DNA from: Bacillus sp. FJAT-42315
Lineage (GTDB): Bacteria; Bacillota; Bacilli; Bacillales; Domibacillaceae
Direction of reading: 5' to 3'
Assembly (NCBI RefSeq): GCF_002797375.1
Contig: NZ_KZ454941.1
Coordinates: 2,218,795 to 2,282,794, forward strand
Length of the DNA stretch: 64,000 bases
The translations under genes were made by a program, and so were the position numbers. Below, piece after piece: positions 27,459-36,672 of the stretch. The notes under the pieces are model-generated. The model did no database searches. It was not told the DNA's origin and was given only the letters and a program-made list of their open reading frames with translations. Position 1 is the stretch's first letter, and each line of letters begins with the position of its first letter.

Positions 27459-28796
27459 ATGAATCAAACTGAACAATGGACATCAAAGATTGGCTTTATT
27501 CTAGCCTCAGCCGGTTCTGCTATTGGGATTGGAGCGATTTGGAAGCTCCCTTATGTAGCTGGCACGAGTGGCGGTGGAGCTTTCTTCCTTCTCTTTCTTT
27601 TGTTTACTGCATTAGTGGGGCTTCCTTTATTACTTGGGGAGTTCGTCATTGGTCGAAGCACGCAAAAAGAAGCGATTCGGGCTTACGAACATATTGCTCC
27701 TAAATCGTTTTGGCCAGTGACTGGATATATTGGAGTAATTACATGTTTTATCCTTTTATCCTTTTATAGTGTGGTTGGCGGTTGGATCTTACAGTATTTA
27801 TTATTTGGAGTAACTGGTAAACTTCAAGCAACAAGCGACTTTGCTTCGCTGTTTGGAGAAACGATCTCATCCCCACTTTGGTCAATAGGCGCTCAATTAG
27901 CGTTTTTACTTATTACGATCATCGTTGTCTCACGTGGTATTCAAAATGGAATTGAAGCAGCAAACAAATATTTAATGCCTGCTCTTTTCGTCATCTTTAT
28001 TGCGATCATTATTCGCTCATTAACATTAGATGGAGCAATGAACGGAGTGGAATTTTTCTTAAAGCCTGATTTCACGAAGCTTACTTCTGAAGGTGTATTG
28101 TTTGCTATGGGGCAGTCTTTCTTCTCATTAAGTGTGGGAGTCTCTGTCATGGTGACATACAGCTCCTATTTAGATAAAACACAAAATTTACCTAAATCAG
28201 CTGTTTCTATTGCTAGTTTAAATATCTTTATTTCTTTGCTAGCAGGATTAGCGATTTTCCCAGCCGTGTTTGCATTGGGAGTAGAACCGACAGCAGGACC
28301 AGGATTATTATTTATCGTTCTACCTTCAATTTTCCAACAAATCCCTTTCGGCTCAGTGTTTTTAATCTTATTTTTAGCACTGTTTTTATTTGCTACACTT
28401 ACATCTGCTTTTTCGATGCTCGAAATTATCGTTGCTTCGATCGCCAAAGGAGATTCAACGAAACGAAAGAGTCTTTCTTGGATCATTGGATTATTGATCT
28501 TTATCGCTGGTATCCCTTCCGCTCTATCATTCGGTGTCCTCAGTGAGATCACTTTCTTTAATAAAAGCATTTTTGATGCAGCAGACTTTTTAGTCAGTAA
28601 TATTTTAATGCCTTTAGGTGCTTTTTTAATCGCGATCTTTGTCCCATTGAAGATGGATAAACAACTGCTAATTGAAGAATTATCCAAAGGTGCAGGAAAC
28701 GTAAAAAGTTGGTTCGCTTTATGGCTGCTACTATTACGTTTTGTTGTACCGATCATCATTATCATCGTCTTTCTTGATGTCACTGGTCTTATTTAA
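27459..28796 (+). CDS. Neurotransmitter:sodium symporter (NSS/SNF) family transporter
   Basis: A 445-residue membrane protein with 11-12 hydrophobic helices. The Na+/substrate-site helix [20 protein letters not shown] and [18 protein letters not shown] are NSS signatures, as in YocR and LeuT-like amino-acid symporters. The substrate is probably an amino acid. Start ATG 27459 follows a weak site (AGAAATGGAG). It ends at a shared bidirectional terminator. Confidence 0.93.
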   Translation: MNQTEQWTSKIGFILASAGSAIGIGAIWKLPYVAGTSGGGAFFLLFLLFTALVGLPLLLGEFVIGRSTQKEAIRAYEHIAPKSFWPVTGYIGVITCFILLSFYSVVGGWILQYLLFGVTGKLQATSDFASLFGETISSPLWSIGAQLAFLLITIIVVSRGIQNGIEAANKYLMPALFVIFIAIIIRSLTLDGAMNGVEFFLKPDFTKLTSEGVLFAMGQSFFSLSVGVSVMVTYSSYLDKTQNLPKSAVSIASLNIFISLLAGLAIFPAVFALGVEPTAGPGLLFIVLPSIFQQIPFGSVFLILFLALFLFATLTSAFSMLEIIVASIAKGDSTKRKSLSWIIGLLIFIAGIPSALSFGVLSEITFFNKSIFDAADFLVSNILMPLGAFLIAIFVPLKMDKQLLIEELSKGAGNVKSWFALWLLLLRFVVPIIIIIVFLDVTGLI

Positions 28797-28799
28797 TAC

Positions 28800-28834
28800 T
28801 AAAAAAATCGTCCTTCATACAGAGGACGATTTTT
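28800..28834. terminator. Bidirectional terminator between NSS symporter and Rieske oxidoreductase genes
   Basis: Stem aaaaatcgtcct / aggacgattttt with an 8-base loop, A-run on one side and T-run on the other. It serves both converging genes. Confidence 0.85.
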
Positions 28835-30331
28835 TCATTCCTTCAACTTCTTTAATGGCTCGATCGCTGGTCCTTCGATCACTTCCCCTGATACAGAAAA
28901 CCGAGAGCCGTGGCATGGGCAATCCCATGTTTTTTCGGCATCATTCCATTCACATTCACACCCTAAATGCGTGCATGTCGTATCCACAAGATGGACCGTG
29001 CCATCTTCTTCTTTAAACGCCCCTGCTCTCGTTCCATTCCAATTGATCACCATGCCTGTATTAGCCGGTAACTCCTCATTATTTTGCAGAAAATAGTCCA
29101 GCTTACCTTTAACAAATTGAGCGGCTACATCGCTATTTTGCTTCACAAAATTCCCCAAACTAGGGGCCGCTTTAAAGCGTTGTGGAGAAAATAATTCTTG
29201 ATAGCGATTTTGCTTGTTTAAAATTAAATCTGAAATGAGCAACGACGAGACAACACTTGATGTCATCCCCCATTTTTTAAAGCCAGTAGCGGTGTAAATA
29301 TGTTCGGCATTATTCACTTTACCAATGTACGGAAGGTTATCTAGCGTCATTAAATCTTGTGTCGACCAAGTAAATAATAATTCTTTCATCCCAAACTCTT
29401 TTTCTGCGAAATCAATTAATGCTTGATACCGCGCTTCTGTCGGCTGCCCTTTCCCTGTTTTATGTCCCTCTCCACCGATGAGCAACACTTCCTCTCCTCG
29501 GTACATCGCACTTCTCACAGAACGGATCGGTTTTTCAGCTGTTATATACATTCCGGCTGGAACTGCTTTTTGTGGCTTGATTGCGATAATATAAGAACGA
29601 TCGGCATGCATTTTCGTGAAATAAAAGCCGCTATCATAAAAAGGGAAATGGCTCGCAATTACAATTTCATTGCCTACCGCTTTCATCCCCTCTGTCGTAA
29701 TGACAGCAGGTCTTTCTCCTTTTTCTATATCTTTTGCCACAGTATGCTCATAAATTTCTCCTCCATGCTCTGTAATAAACTGTACTAGCGGAAGTAAAAA
29801 TTTAAGCGGATGAAACTGCCCTTGACCGTTCATTTGCACCGCTTGTTTAAAAGGGGTTTTCCATGGTAGTGTCGTCGCTATCGACCCATCAATGCTTAGC
29901 GCTTCATAGCTTTGTACCTCTTGCTTCACAGCTTCTACTTCTTTTTCTGAATTCGTATATACGTAAGCTGTTTCATCCATCCAGTCGCAATCGATCGCTT
30001 CTTCCTGAATCGTTTGTTTCACCCAAGCAATCGCTTCTTGATTCGCTTCATAATATAACTTCGCTTGCTCTTTGCCAAAGTTTTGCATAAGATCATGATA
30101 AATTAAATGATGCTGAGCTGTCATTTTAGCAGTTGTATGGCCCGTCGTTCCGTTTACAAGCTGTGATCCCTCGATTAAAACAATTTTTTTCTTTGCTTTC
30201 GTTAATAAATAAGCGGTAATAATCCCTGTAATACCGCCACCCACAATAACAACATCTGCAAATACCATCTGATCGAGAGCTGGAAATGAAGGGAGCTTCA
30301 CCTCTTGTTCCCATAATGTTTTTCTAGTCAA
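28835..30331 (-). CDS. FAD-dependent oxidoreductase with C-terminal Rieske domain (YhfW-like)
   Basis: A 498-residue two-domain protein. The N-terminal DAO-type FAD domain has VVIVGGGITGIITAYLL near residues 27-43. The C-terminal Rieske [2Fe-2S] domain has CTHLGCECEW and CPCHGSRFS. This is the YhfW architecture of Bacillus. The substrate is unknown; the fusion implies electron flow between FAD and the 2Fe-2S centre. Start ATG 30331. No partner genes adjoin. Confidence 0.92.
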   Translation of the reverse strand: MTRKTLWEQEVKLPSFPALDQMVFADVVIVGGGITGIITAYLLTKAKKKIVLIEGSQLVNGTTGHTTAKMTAQHHLIYHDLMQNFGKEQAKLYYEANQEAIAWVKQTIQEEAIDCDWMDETAYVYTNSEKEVEAVKQEVQSYEALSIDGSIATTLPWKTPFKQAVQMNGQGQFHPLKFLLPLVQFITEHGGEIYEHTVAKDIEKGERPAVITTEGMKAVGNEIVIASHFPFYDSGFYFTKMHADRSYIIAIKPQKAVPAGMYITAEKPIRSVRSAMYRGEEVLLIGGEGHKTGKGQPTEARYQALIDFAEKEFGMKELLFTWSTQDLMTLDNLPYIGKVNNAEHIYTATGFKKWGMTSSVVSSLLISDLILNKQNRYQELFSPQRFKAAPSLGNFVKQNSDVAAQFVKGKLDYFLQNNEELPANTGMVINWNGTRAGAFKEEDGTVHLVDTTCTHLGCECEWNDAEKTWDCPCHGSRFSVSGEVIEGPAIEPLKKLKE

Positions 30332-30422
30332 TTTAATTCCTCCTGTTCCATTCGGCTATCTATTATCATGCCAAACCCGTAGGAAAAGTATTCCAAACAG
30401 CAAGGAAGATTTTTCACGTAGC

Positions 30423-30478
30423 AAAAAACCTTGCCTCTTTCCTATGACATGTGATGCTTCATCTTAGAAGAGGCAAGG
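30423..30478 (-). terminator. Terminator downstream of zinc-binding lipoprotein gene
   Basis: An 11-bp perfect stem (ccttgcctctt / aagaggcaagg) with a 28-base loop, followed on the minus strand by TTTTTTGC. Confidence 0.8.
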
Positions 30479-30487
30479 CTCTGATCT

Positions 30488-31498
30488 TTATTCTGTTGCT
30501 TTTTTCAATGTTTCAATGTTGTTTTCCATTAAAGTGATGTAGTTGTCTTTGTTCGCTTCATCTTCTTTTGTTAATACCGCTAAATTATGAATTTGTAACG
30601 CTTCTGCATTCAATTCATTTTGCACTACTTTAGCCACTTTCGGCGTCACATTTTGCTCAAAAATCACGTATTTAATCTGATGCTCTTTCGCTGTTTCCAC
30701 CATTTCTGTTAATTGCTTCTGTGAAGGCTCGTTCGTTGGAGATAAACCAGCTACACTAATTTGCTTTAAACCATAATTAGCTTCCCAGTAGCCAAAAGCA
30801 GCGTGAGACACAAGAAATTCTTTACGCTTAGCGTGATCAGCCATTTCATGGAATTGCTCGTCTAACGTCGATAATTTTTGTTTTAACGACTCAAAATTAT
30901 TTTCAAACTCGGACTTATGTTTAGGTTGAAGATCTACTAACTGATTTTTCACCACTTCCGCCATTTGTATCGCTAATGTTGGATCAATCCATACGTGAGG
31001 ATCGATACCTCCATGGTTATGACCATCATCATGACCATGATCCTCATGTTCATGAGTACCGTGCTCCTCATGTCCCACCTCTTCTTCATGAGCATGCATT
31101 TGTTGATGGGCATCTAGGTCGAGGGTTTTACCAACCTCGATCACTTTAACTTTTTCATTTTTCATCGATTCTTGTATTTTATCTCCAAAAGGCTCTAGTC
31201 CTAGACCGTTATACATAAATAAATCGGATTGTGCAATATTGATCATCGTTTTCGGTGTCGGCTCATATGTATGAGCATCTACCCCTGCAGGTAAGACACT
31301 TTCCACCTCAACAAACTCTTGACCGATTTCTTCAGTGAAGAACGTTAAAGGATAGATCGTTGTATACACTTGTAATGGAGCGTTTTGTTCGTTAACTTTC
31401 TTGTTTTCCTTAGTCTCTCCTACCTTTTCAGTTGAACACCCGGCTATAATAAGCATGATCGCTGATAGCATAAAAATCATTGAAAATATTCGTTTCAT
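30488..31498 (-). CDS. znuA: Zinc ABC transporter substrate-binding lipoprotein (ZnuA/AdcA type)
   Basis: A 336-residue cluster A-I metal-binding protein. A lipoprotein signal with lipobox IIAGC lies near residue 20. A His/Asp/Glu-rich loop around residues 133-163 (HEHEDHGHDDGHNHGG within it) marks zinc-specific members. Metal ligands include HTYEPTP, HVWIDPTL and VSHAAFGYW. It is an orphan: no ATPase or permease gene lies beside it, so it must work with a ZnuBC encoded elsewhere. A near-consensus Zur box overlaps its promoter. Confidence 0.93.
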   Translation of the reverse strand: MKRIFSMIFMLSAIMLIIAGCSTEKVGETKENKKVNEQNAPLQVYTTIYPLTFFTEEIGQEFVEVESVLPAGVDAHTYEPTPKTMINIAQSDLFMYNGLGLEPFGDKIQESMKNEKVKVIEVGKTLDLDAHQQMHAHEEEVGHEEHGTHEHEDHGHDDGHNHGGIDPHVWIDPTLAIQMAEVVKNQLVDLQPKHKSEFENNFESLKQKLSTLDEQFHEMADHAKRKEFLVSHAAFGYWEANYGLKQISVAGLSPTNEPSQKQLTEMVETAKEHQIKYVIFEQNVTPKVAKVVQNELNAEALQIHNLAVLTKEDEANKDNYITLMENNIETLKKATE

Positions 31499-31535
31499 CC
31501 ATTCTCCTCCTCATTCCTACTGCTAACTGTATGAA

Positions 31536-31582
31536 ATTATATCGAAATGATTCCGTTTTGTAAATAGTAATTGTTACGATTT
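31536..31582 (-). promoter_or_regulatory. Promoter with Zur box upstream of znuA
   Basis: On the minus strand TTTACA, a 17-base spacer and TATAAT form the promoter (31536-31564). Overlapping its -35, the 21-base sequence at 31562-31582 matches the B. subtilis Zur consensus (AAATCGTAATNATTACGATTT) at all but two positions. Zinc-dependent repression is strongly implied. Confidence 0.8.
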
Positions 31583-31640
31583 AATAAAAAAACGAAAGCT
31601 CCTCCACCTTTGTGAAGAAGCTATGCATTTCTCCCGCATT

Positions 31641-31743
31641 AACGGGCTGTAAGACTCCCCCCTCAACGTTGAGGAGGGATCAACAGCCCGTAAACGCCCG
31701 ATCGGTTCAACTAACAATCAGTGGGGGATGCCCCCCACTGATT
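31641..31743. mobile_element. Paired palindromes resembling IS200/IS605-type end remnants
   Basis: First element: cgggctgt (31643-31650) / acagcccg (31683-31690) enclosing the palindrome cctcaacgttgagg. Second element: a 12-bp perfect stem (31716-31727 / 31732-31743) with loop atgc. GC-rich hairpins of this kind beside TTCAC-type AT-rich sequence resemble subterminal structures of IS200/IS605 elements. No transposase or TnpB frame is present, so it would be a non-autonomous remnant. The plain alternative is a terminator for the hydrolase gene at 31763. Confidence 0.45.
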
Positions 31744-31762
31744 GAAGTTTCACTTTATTTTA

Positions 31763-32557
31763 TTACTGCGCTTCTTTAATTTCATTTCCATTATTCAACA
31801 GAAAATCAATAGAAACTTCATTAAATTCTTTGCTTTTTTCGACATTGCATACGTGACCACAATTATTAATTAATGTAAACGTGGCATATGGATCTTCTGC
31901 AATATCCTTTTGAAGCTGCTTAATAAACAAATGGTCTTCCGCTCCGGAAACGTATAGCTTCGGTACGCCTTTTGAGCTTTCCGGTACCCCTCTATACACC
32001 TCTTCTACCGTATCCACTAAGTCGAACCAAGCAAGAAAGTCTGGACGCTTCATTTTTGTCGCCTGGCTAATAAATAAGGAGCGCGATCTGCGGTTCATTT
32101 TCCCCGGCATAATAATATAGGCACAAAGCTTATAAATCCATAAGAAAGGAGTGAATGATTTAATCATTTTTCCAACTTTAATCAAAAATTTTGAGAAGAG
32201 GTTGAAGTGCGTGATCGCTCCAGCCATCACAGCTGAATACACCCGTTTCGGCGCTATTTTAAAGATCGAATGAATCACAATCGTTCCTAAAGAGATGCCG
32301 ATAAAATGGGCTTTTTTAATGAATAAATGGTCGAGTACATGTAACACTTCCTGTGCGGCTACATCAATATTAAAATGTTTGGGATCTTCTACACTCGGAC
32401 TCTTTCCATGTCCGTGAAGATGAACAGCCAGTATATTAAAATGTTTTTTCAAGGATTTAAGATTACTATAAAAGATGCTAGAATTTCCACCCATACCATG
32501 AATGAGCACTACATATTTATCCGAATTCGCATGTTCATATAACTTATAATCTAACAA
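31763..32557 (-). CDS. Alpha/beta hydrolase
   Basis: A 264-residue alpha/beta-fold hydrolase: oxyanion LIHGMGGNSS, nucleophile elbow GISLG, acid in SGAEDHLF and His in CGHVCNVEKS complete a Ser-Asp-His triad. There is no signal peptide. The start is TTG 32557 with AAAGGAG 9 bases upstream. The substrate is unknown. Confidence 0.85.
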   Translation of the reverse strand: MLDYKLYEHANSDKYVVLIHGMGGNSSIFYSNLKSLKKHFNILAVHLHGHGKSPSVEDPKHFNIDVAAQEVLHVLDHLFIKKAHFIGISLGTIVIHSIFKIAPKRVYSAVMAGAITHFNLFSKFLIKVGKMIKSFTPFLWIYKLCAYIIMPGKMNRRSRSLFISQATKMKRPDFLAWFDLVDTVEEVYRGVPESSKGVPKLYVSGAEDHLFIKQLQKDIAEDPYATFTLINNCGHVCNVEKSKEFNEVSIDFLLNNGNEIKEAQ

Positions 32558-32632
32558 TGCATTTAACTCCTTTACTGAATGAAAAAACTGTCGATTCCTT
32601 TAAGGATACATTATTTTATTGCTCGCTACAAT

Positions 32633-32672
32633 AAAAAAGCTGAATCTAATATGTTTCAGATTCAGCTTTTTT
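32633..32672 (-). terminator. Terminator downstream of map gene
   Basis: Stem agctgaatct / agattcagct flanked by A6 and T6 runs directly after the methionine aminopeptidase stop. Confidence 0.85.
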
Positions 32673-32674
32673 GA

Positions 32675-33457
<783 letters not shown>

Positions 33458-33543
33458 TTACTATACAGAAACAGGATAAGCTTGAAAAGTGTTTACTATT
33501 ATATTATATTTACTAAAAATGCATTTTAAGGTTAGGAATAATC

Positions 33544-34218
33544 ATGAAATCGAAATTATTGCTTCTTATGTTAATTGTTGCTGTTGTTGCCGTCAGTTCT
33601 TTTTGGATCAATAATGCTATCCTTCTTCACACATTTAATAGAACAGTAGAAAACTTTGATACTTTTGATCATGCTAAGTGGGAAGTAAGAAAGGAATTTC
33701 CACTTGGCCATGGCTTATTATTAGCTGATCAAGTGAGCCATGAACGTGGAAAAGTCATTTTGTCACTTTCTGACCAAGAAGGAAATGGTGGGGAAATTCG
33801 TACGAAGGAAACCTTTCAATACGGTCGGTTTGAAGCTGACATTCAAGTAGCCGATGCTCCTGGGTCGATCACTGGCTTTTTTCTTTATGCACCACCTGAT
33901 CTTTATCATGAAATTGACATCGAAATATGGAACGACTCTAGCGGAAAAGTGTTGTTTACCGTTTATAAAGATGGAAAACAAGCGAAACAAGCGACTCATC
34001 AATTACCTTTTGATCCAACAAAGGATGTACATCGCTACAGGTTCGATGTATTACCAAATAAATTGAGCTTTTATATTGATGGAGAAGAAATACAATCATG
34101 GAAAGGCCAATTTAGTTCAAAGGAAATGCAGCTGATGATCAACAGCTGGTATCCTACTTGGTTGGAGCAGCAACCAGCCAACGAGCCGAAAACAATCATT
34201 GAACAAGTGAGTTATTAA
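33544..34218 (+). CDS. Glycoside hydrolase family 16-type protein
   Basis: A 224-residue protein. An N-terminal hydrophobic segment (residues 4-25) acts as signal peptide or anchor. The jelly-roll domain carries the GH16 catalytic signature HEIDIEIWN (ExDxE) near residue 120, preceded by YGRFEADIQ and GGEIRTKETF. GH16 enzymes cleave beta-1,3/1,4-glucans. Promoter and ribosome site (AAGGTTAGGA) are plain. Terminator follows. Confidence 0.88.
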   Translation: MKSKLLLLMLIVAVVAVSSFWINNAILLHTFNRTVENFDTFDHAKWEVRKEFPLGHGLLLADQVSHERGKVILSLSDQEGNGGEIRTKETFQYGRFEADIQVADAPGSITGFFLYAPPDLYHEIDIEIWNDSSGKVLFTVYKDGKQAKQATHQLPFDPTKDVHRYRFDVLPNKLSFYIDGEEIQSWKGQFSSKEMQLMINSWYPTWLEQQPANEPKTIIEQVSY

Positions 34219-34250
34219 AAGGATACCCATTGAATGAGTATCCTTTTTCT
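34217..34250 (+). terminator. Terminator of GH16 gene
   Basis: Stem aaaaggatac / gtatcctttt then TTCTTTG; it overlaps the GH16 stop codon. Confidence 0.8.
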
Positions 34251-34265
34251 TTGATTAAAAATGAT

Positions 34266-34904
34266 TCAATTGACACTCAACTTAGAGACAATCGGTAATA
34301 CTTCTGTCGGATTTTCGGCAATATAATCCGGTTTTGCCTTTAAGGCCACTTCCGCATCGTCATAGCCCCATCCAGCCCATACTACTTTAATGCCCGCTTT
34401 ATTACAAGCAGTGATATCGCGCTCTTCATCACCGACATATAACGCATCAGCCGGCGTTAGTTTATACTTGTTCAACAGCTTTTTAATCATTTTGTCTTTG
34501 CTAAAAATAAATTTAGAACATAAAATTTCATCAAAATAGTCTACTTGATGTGCTTTTAACGATTGACTAATAATGTCCTTAGCATTAGAGGAAATAATCG
34601 CTAATCGATATCCCTTTTCTTTTAATTCATCTAAAAGCTCTTTAACGCCTGGGAAAAACTGAAAACCAACACCAGACTCCCTCACATAACGATAAAGCTT
34701 CGGAGCGGCAAATGGGATGTTTCGTAAAGGAAAATTCAAATACTTACATCTTTCCGGAATAGACATCTTGCTCAAAGGTTCTAAATCCGACTCTTGCACA
34801 ATTCGATAGCCTTCCTTTGCAGCCATTTCATTATAAGCTTCAATAAAAAGCGTTAATGAATTCGCTAATGTTCCATCGAAATCAAATACAACATATTTTG
34901 GCAT
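34266..34904 (-). CDS. HAD-superfamily phosphatase
   Basis: A 212-residue HAD hydrolase: motif I VFDFDGTLANS, motif II AIISSNAKD, motif III Lys in SKDKMIKKL and motif IV YVGDEERDITACNKAG. The helical cap after motif I indicates the phosphoglycolate-phosphatase-like subclass. Substrate unknown. Start ATG 34904 with AAGGAGTGGTGTG upstream. The ~250-base gap to the next gene shows only AT-rich sequence. Confidence 0.9.
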   Translation of the reverse strand: MPKYVVFDFDGTLANSLTLFIEAYNEMAAKEGYRIVQESDLEPLSKMSIPERCKYLNFPLRNIPFAAPKLYRYVRESGVGFQFFPGVKELLDELKEKGYRLAIISSNAKDIISQSLKAHQVDYFDEILCSKFIFSKDKMIKKLLNKYKLTPADALYVGDEERDITACNKAGIKVVWAGWGYDDAEVALKAKPDYIAENPTEVLPIVSKLSVN

Positions 34905-35152
34905 CCGTCACACCACTCCTTGTTTGATTGCCTCACTTTCCCTCAATTATATCAGTATTTCAGAACATGCACACCGATTCCACTGTTAATTAACAATCAA
35001 TTAACAAATATATTGGATCATTCGTGTGATGTCGCTCATATACTGACAGCTTATTCAACCAGTTATTAAATGCTTCTACAACTACATTCGTTCATTTATA
35101 ACAACACTCTTAACAAAATATGTTAAACTATTGCCGTAGGGGGGAGAAATAT

Positions 35153-35893
35153 ATGGAATGGTTCGGTGGGAGTAATGAACAATTTCCTTTTCAAATGTTT
35201 TCGACTAGTCATATAGCTATTTTACTTATTGTACTTTCCAGCGTCGTTTTTATGTATATGTTTAAAAACTACTTAAAAACACTTCAGTTAAGGTACGTTG
35301 AACTTGGAGTAGCGCTTTTGTTGTTGATATTGGAAATCACTTATCATGTTTGGATGCTTACAACCGATAGTTGGAAGCTTAGCCACTCCATTCCTTTAGA
35401 ATTATGTAGCATTAGTTTATTTTTAACCATTTTCTTATTAATAACTAAGAAAAAAATCGCCTATGAAATCTTATTATTTACTGGTTTATTAGGGGCTTCA
35501 CAAGCATTACTAACTCCTTTCTTAACATTTGATTTTCCACATTTCCGCTTTTTTCATTTCTTCATCACACATATGTTTATTTTTTGTACGCCCTTTTACT
35601 TTACATGGATTAAAGGCTATCGACCGACCATTTATTCCGTTTTCAAAATGTTGATCTTTTTAAATATACTCATGCCTTTTATTATGCTCCTGAATGAGAG
35701 CGTCGACGGTAACTACTTGTACTTACATCATAAGCCAAAAGGGACGAGCCTACTCGATCTATTAGGCCCTTATCCTTGGTACATCGTCTCCTTAGAATTT
35801 CTCACTTTCGGATTAAGTGTAATCATTTGGCTGACGTTTAGAGAAAAAGAACGAAAAATAAAGGTAAAAGGGACTTTTCAGCGAGAAGTGTAA
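35153..35893 (+). CDS. YwaF/TMEM164-family integral membrane protein
   Basis: A 246-residue protein with about six to seven hydrophobic segments, belonging to the TIGR02206 / YwaF group (HSIPLELCSISLFLTIF, then FFITHMFIFCTPFYFTW and LLGPYPWYIVSLEF). Function unknown. Start ATG 35153 follows GGGGGAG 8 bases upstream; the upstream extension to 35120 lacks a site. The C-terminus is basic. Confidence 0.85.
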   Translation: MEWFGGSNEQFPFQMFSTSHIAILLIVLSSVVFMYMFKNYLKTLQLRYVELGVALLLLILEITYHVWMLTTDSWKLSHSIPLELCSISLFLTIFLLITKKKIAYEILLFTGLLGASQALLTPFLTFDFPHFRFFHFFITHMFIFCTPFYFTWIKGYRPTIYSVFKMLIFLNILMPFIMLLNESVDGNYLYLHHKPKGTSLLDLLGPYPWYIVSLEFLTFGLSVIIWLTFREKERKIKVKGTFQREV

Positions 35894-35899
35894 ATCACT

Positions 35900-35936
35900 A
35901 AAAAGAGCATCTGTTCAAAGCTAGATGCTCTTTCCT
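35900..35936. terminator. Bidirectional terminator between ywaF-like gene and the QHNDH operon
   Basis: An 11-bp stem (aaagagcatct / agatgctcttt) with A/T runs on both sides. It ends the plus-strand YwaF gene and the minus-strand amine dehydrogenase operon after qhpE. Confidence 0.8.
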
Positions 35937-35937
35937 T

Positions 35938-36672
35938 TTAAACAGCGTGTTGCTTACCCAATTTGATTAGTAAATCATCCATTTCTGCGATCGTTCTCAC
36001 TTTTGGATATTTCTCCTTAATCTTAGCAATCATACCTGTCACATGAGCCGCTGCAAAACTATGCCCTTGATAATTAAATTTTTGTAACGGCCCTTCTAAA
36101 TTTCTAGGCACACCAATCGTCTGAAAAGAAACCGGCTCATTAGGCGAAAACTGAAACACCCCTCTTCTTCCGCTCTTGGCACTGCACACGCCATAAACAG
36201 ATGGATAATGGCCTGGCCAATACAAATTATTTTGTTCATCGCATGCCGAAACAATAATTATGCCCGCTTCGTTTGCTTGATGACAAATATGCTGAAATGT
36301 CGGAATGTCTTTATTAACCCCTAAGCTCAGATTGATCAGATCTATTTTCTGCTCTATACACCATTCGATCGCCGTACATAACACTTCAATATAAGTCGTG
36401 AGTCGATCATGAAAAATTTTCACTGCCCATAGCTCTGCTTCTGGTACCTGCTCTTTAATCACTCCTGCAACAGCTGTTCCGTGTCCGAGTTTATCTTGAA
36501 ACTCTTCCTCACTTACGATCTTTCCAGCATCGTTTACTCGAAAGGCAATCCCTCCATTCACCTTCCCAATATGCGGATGCCATTCATTGATTCCACTATC
36601 AATATGAGCGATTTTGATCCCTTGTCCATTTCCCCACTTTCCTTCATCCATGCAAAGTTGATACATGCTCAC
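35938..36672 (-). CDS. qhpE: Subtilisin-like maturation protease QhpE of amine dehydrogenase
   Basis: A 244-residue subtilase lacking signal and propeptide, hence cytoplasmic. Catalytic Asp25 is in IAHIDSGIN, His64 in LGHGTAVAGV and Ser205 in GHSFAAAHVTG. The oxyanion Asn position appears as Asp145 (VSACDEQNN). In characterised systems QhpE removes the leader of the cross-linked gamma subunit before export. Start GTG 36672 has GGGGAG 7 bases upstream and overlaps the ABC exporter gene by 29 bases. It is the last gene of the operon. Confidence 0.85.
   Translation of the reverse strand: MSMYQLCMDEGKWGNGQGIKIAHIDSGINEWHPHIGKVNGGIAFRVNDAGKIVSEEEFQDKLGHGTAVAGVIKEQVPEAELWAVKIFHDRLTTYIEVLCTAIEWCIEQKIDLINLSLGVNKDIPTFQHICHQANEAGIIIVSACDEQNNLYWPGHYPSVYGVCSAKSGRRGVFQFSPNEPVSFQTIGVPRNLEGPLQKFNYQGHSFAAAHVTGMIAKIKEKYPKVRTIAEMDDLLIKLGKQHAV

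Noticed and set aside
28166-28783. 205-aa minus-strand frame opposite the NSS symporter gene
   Set aside because: Antisense of a clear 12-helix transporter; its Lys/Ser/Ile-rich composition is what an antisense of membrane-protein codons gives.
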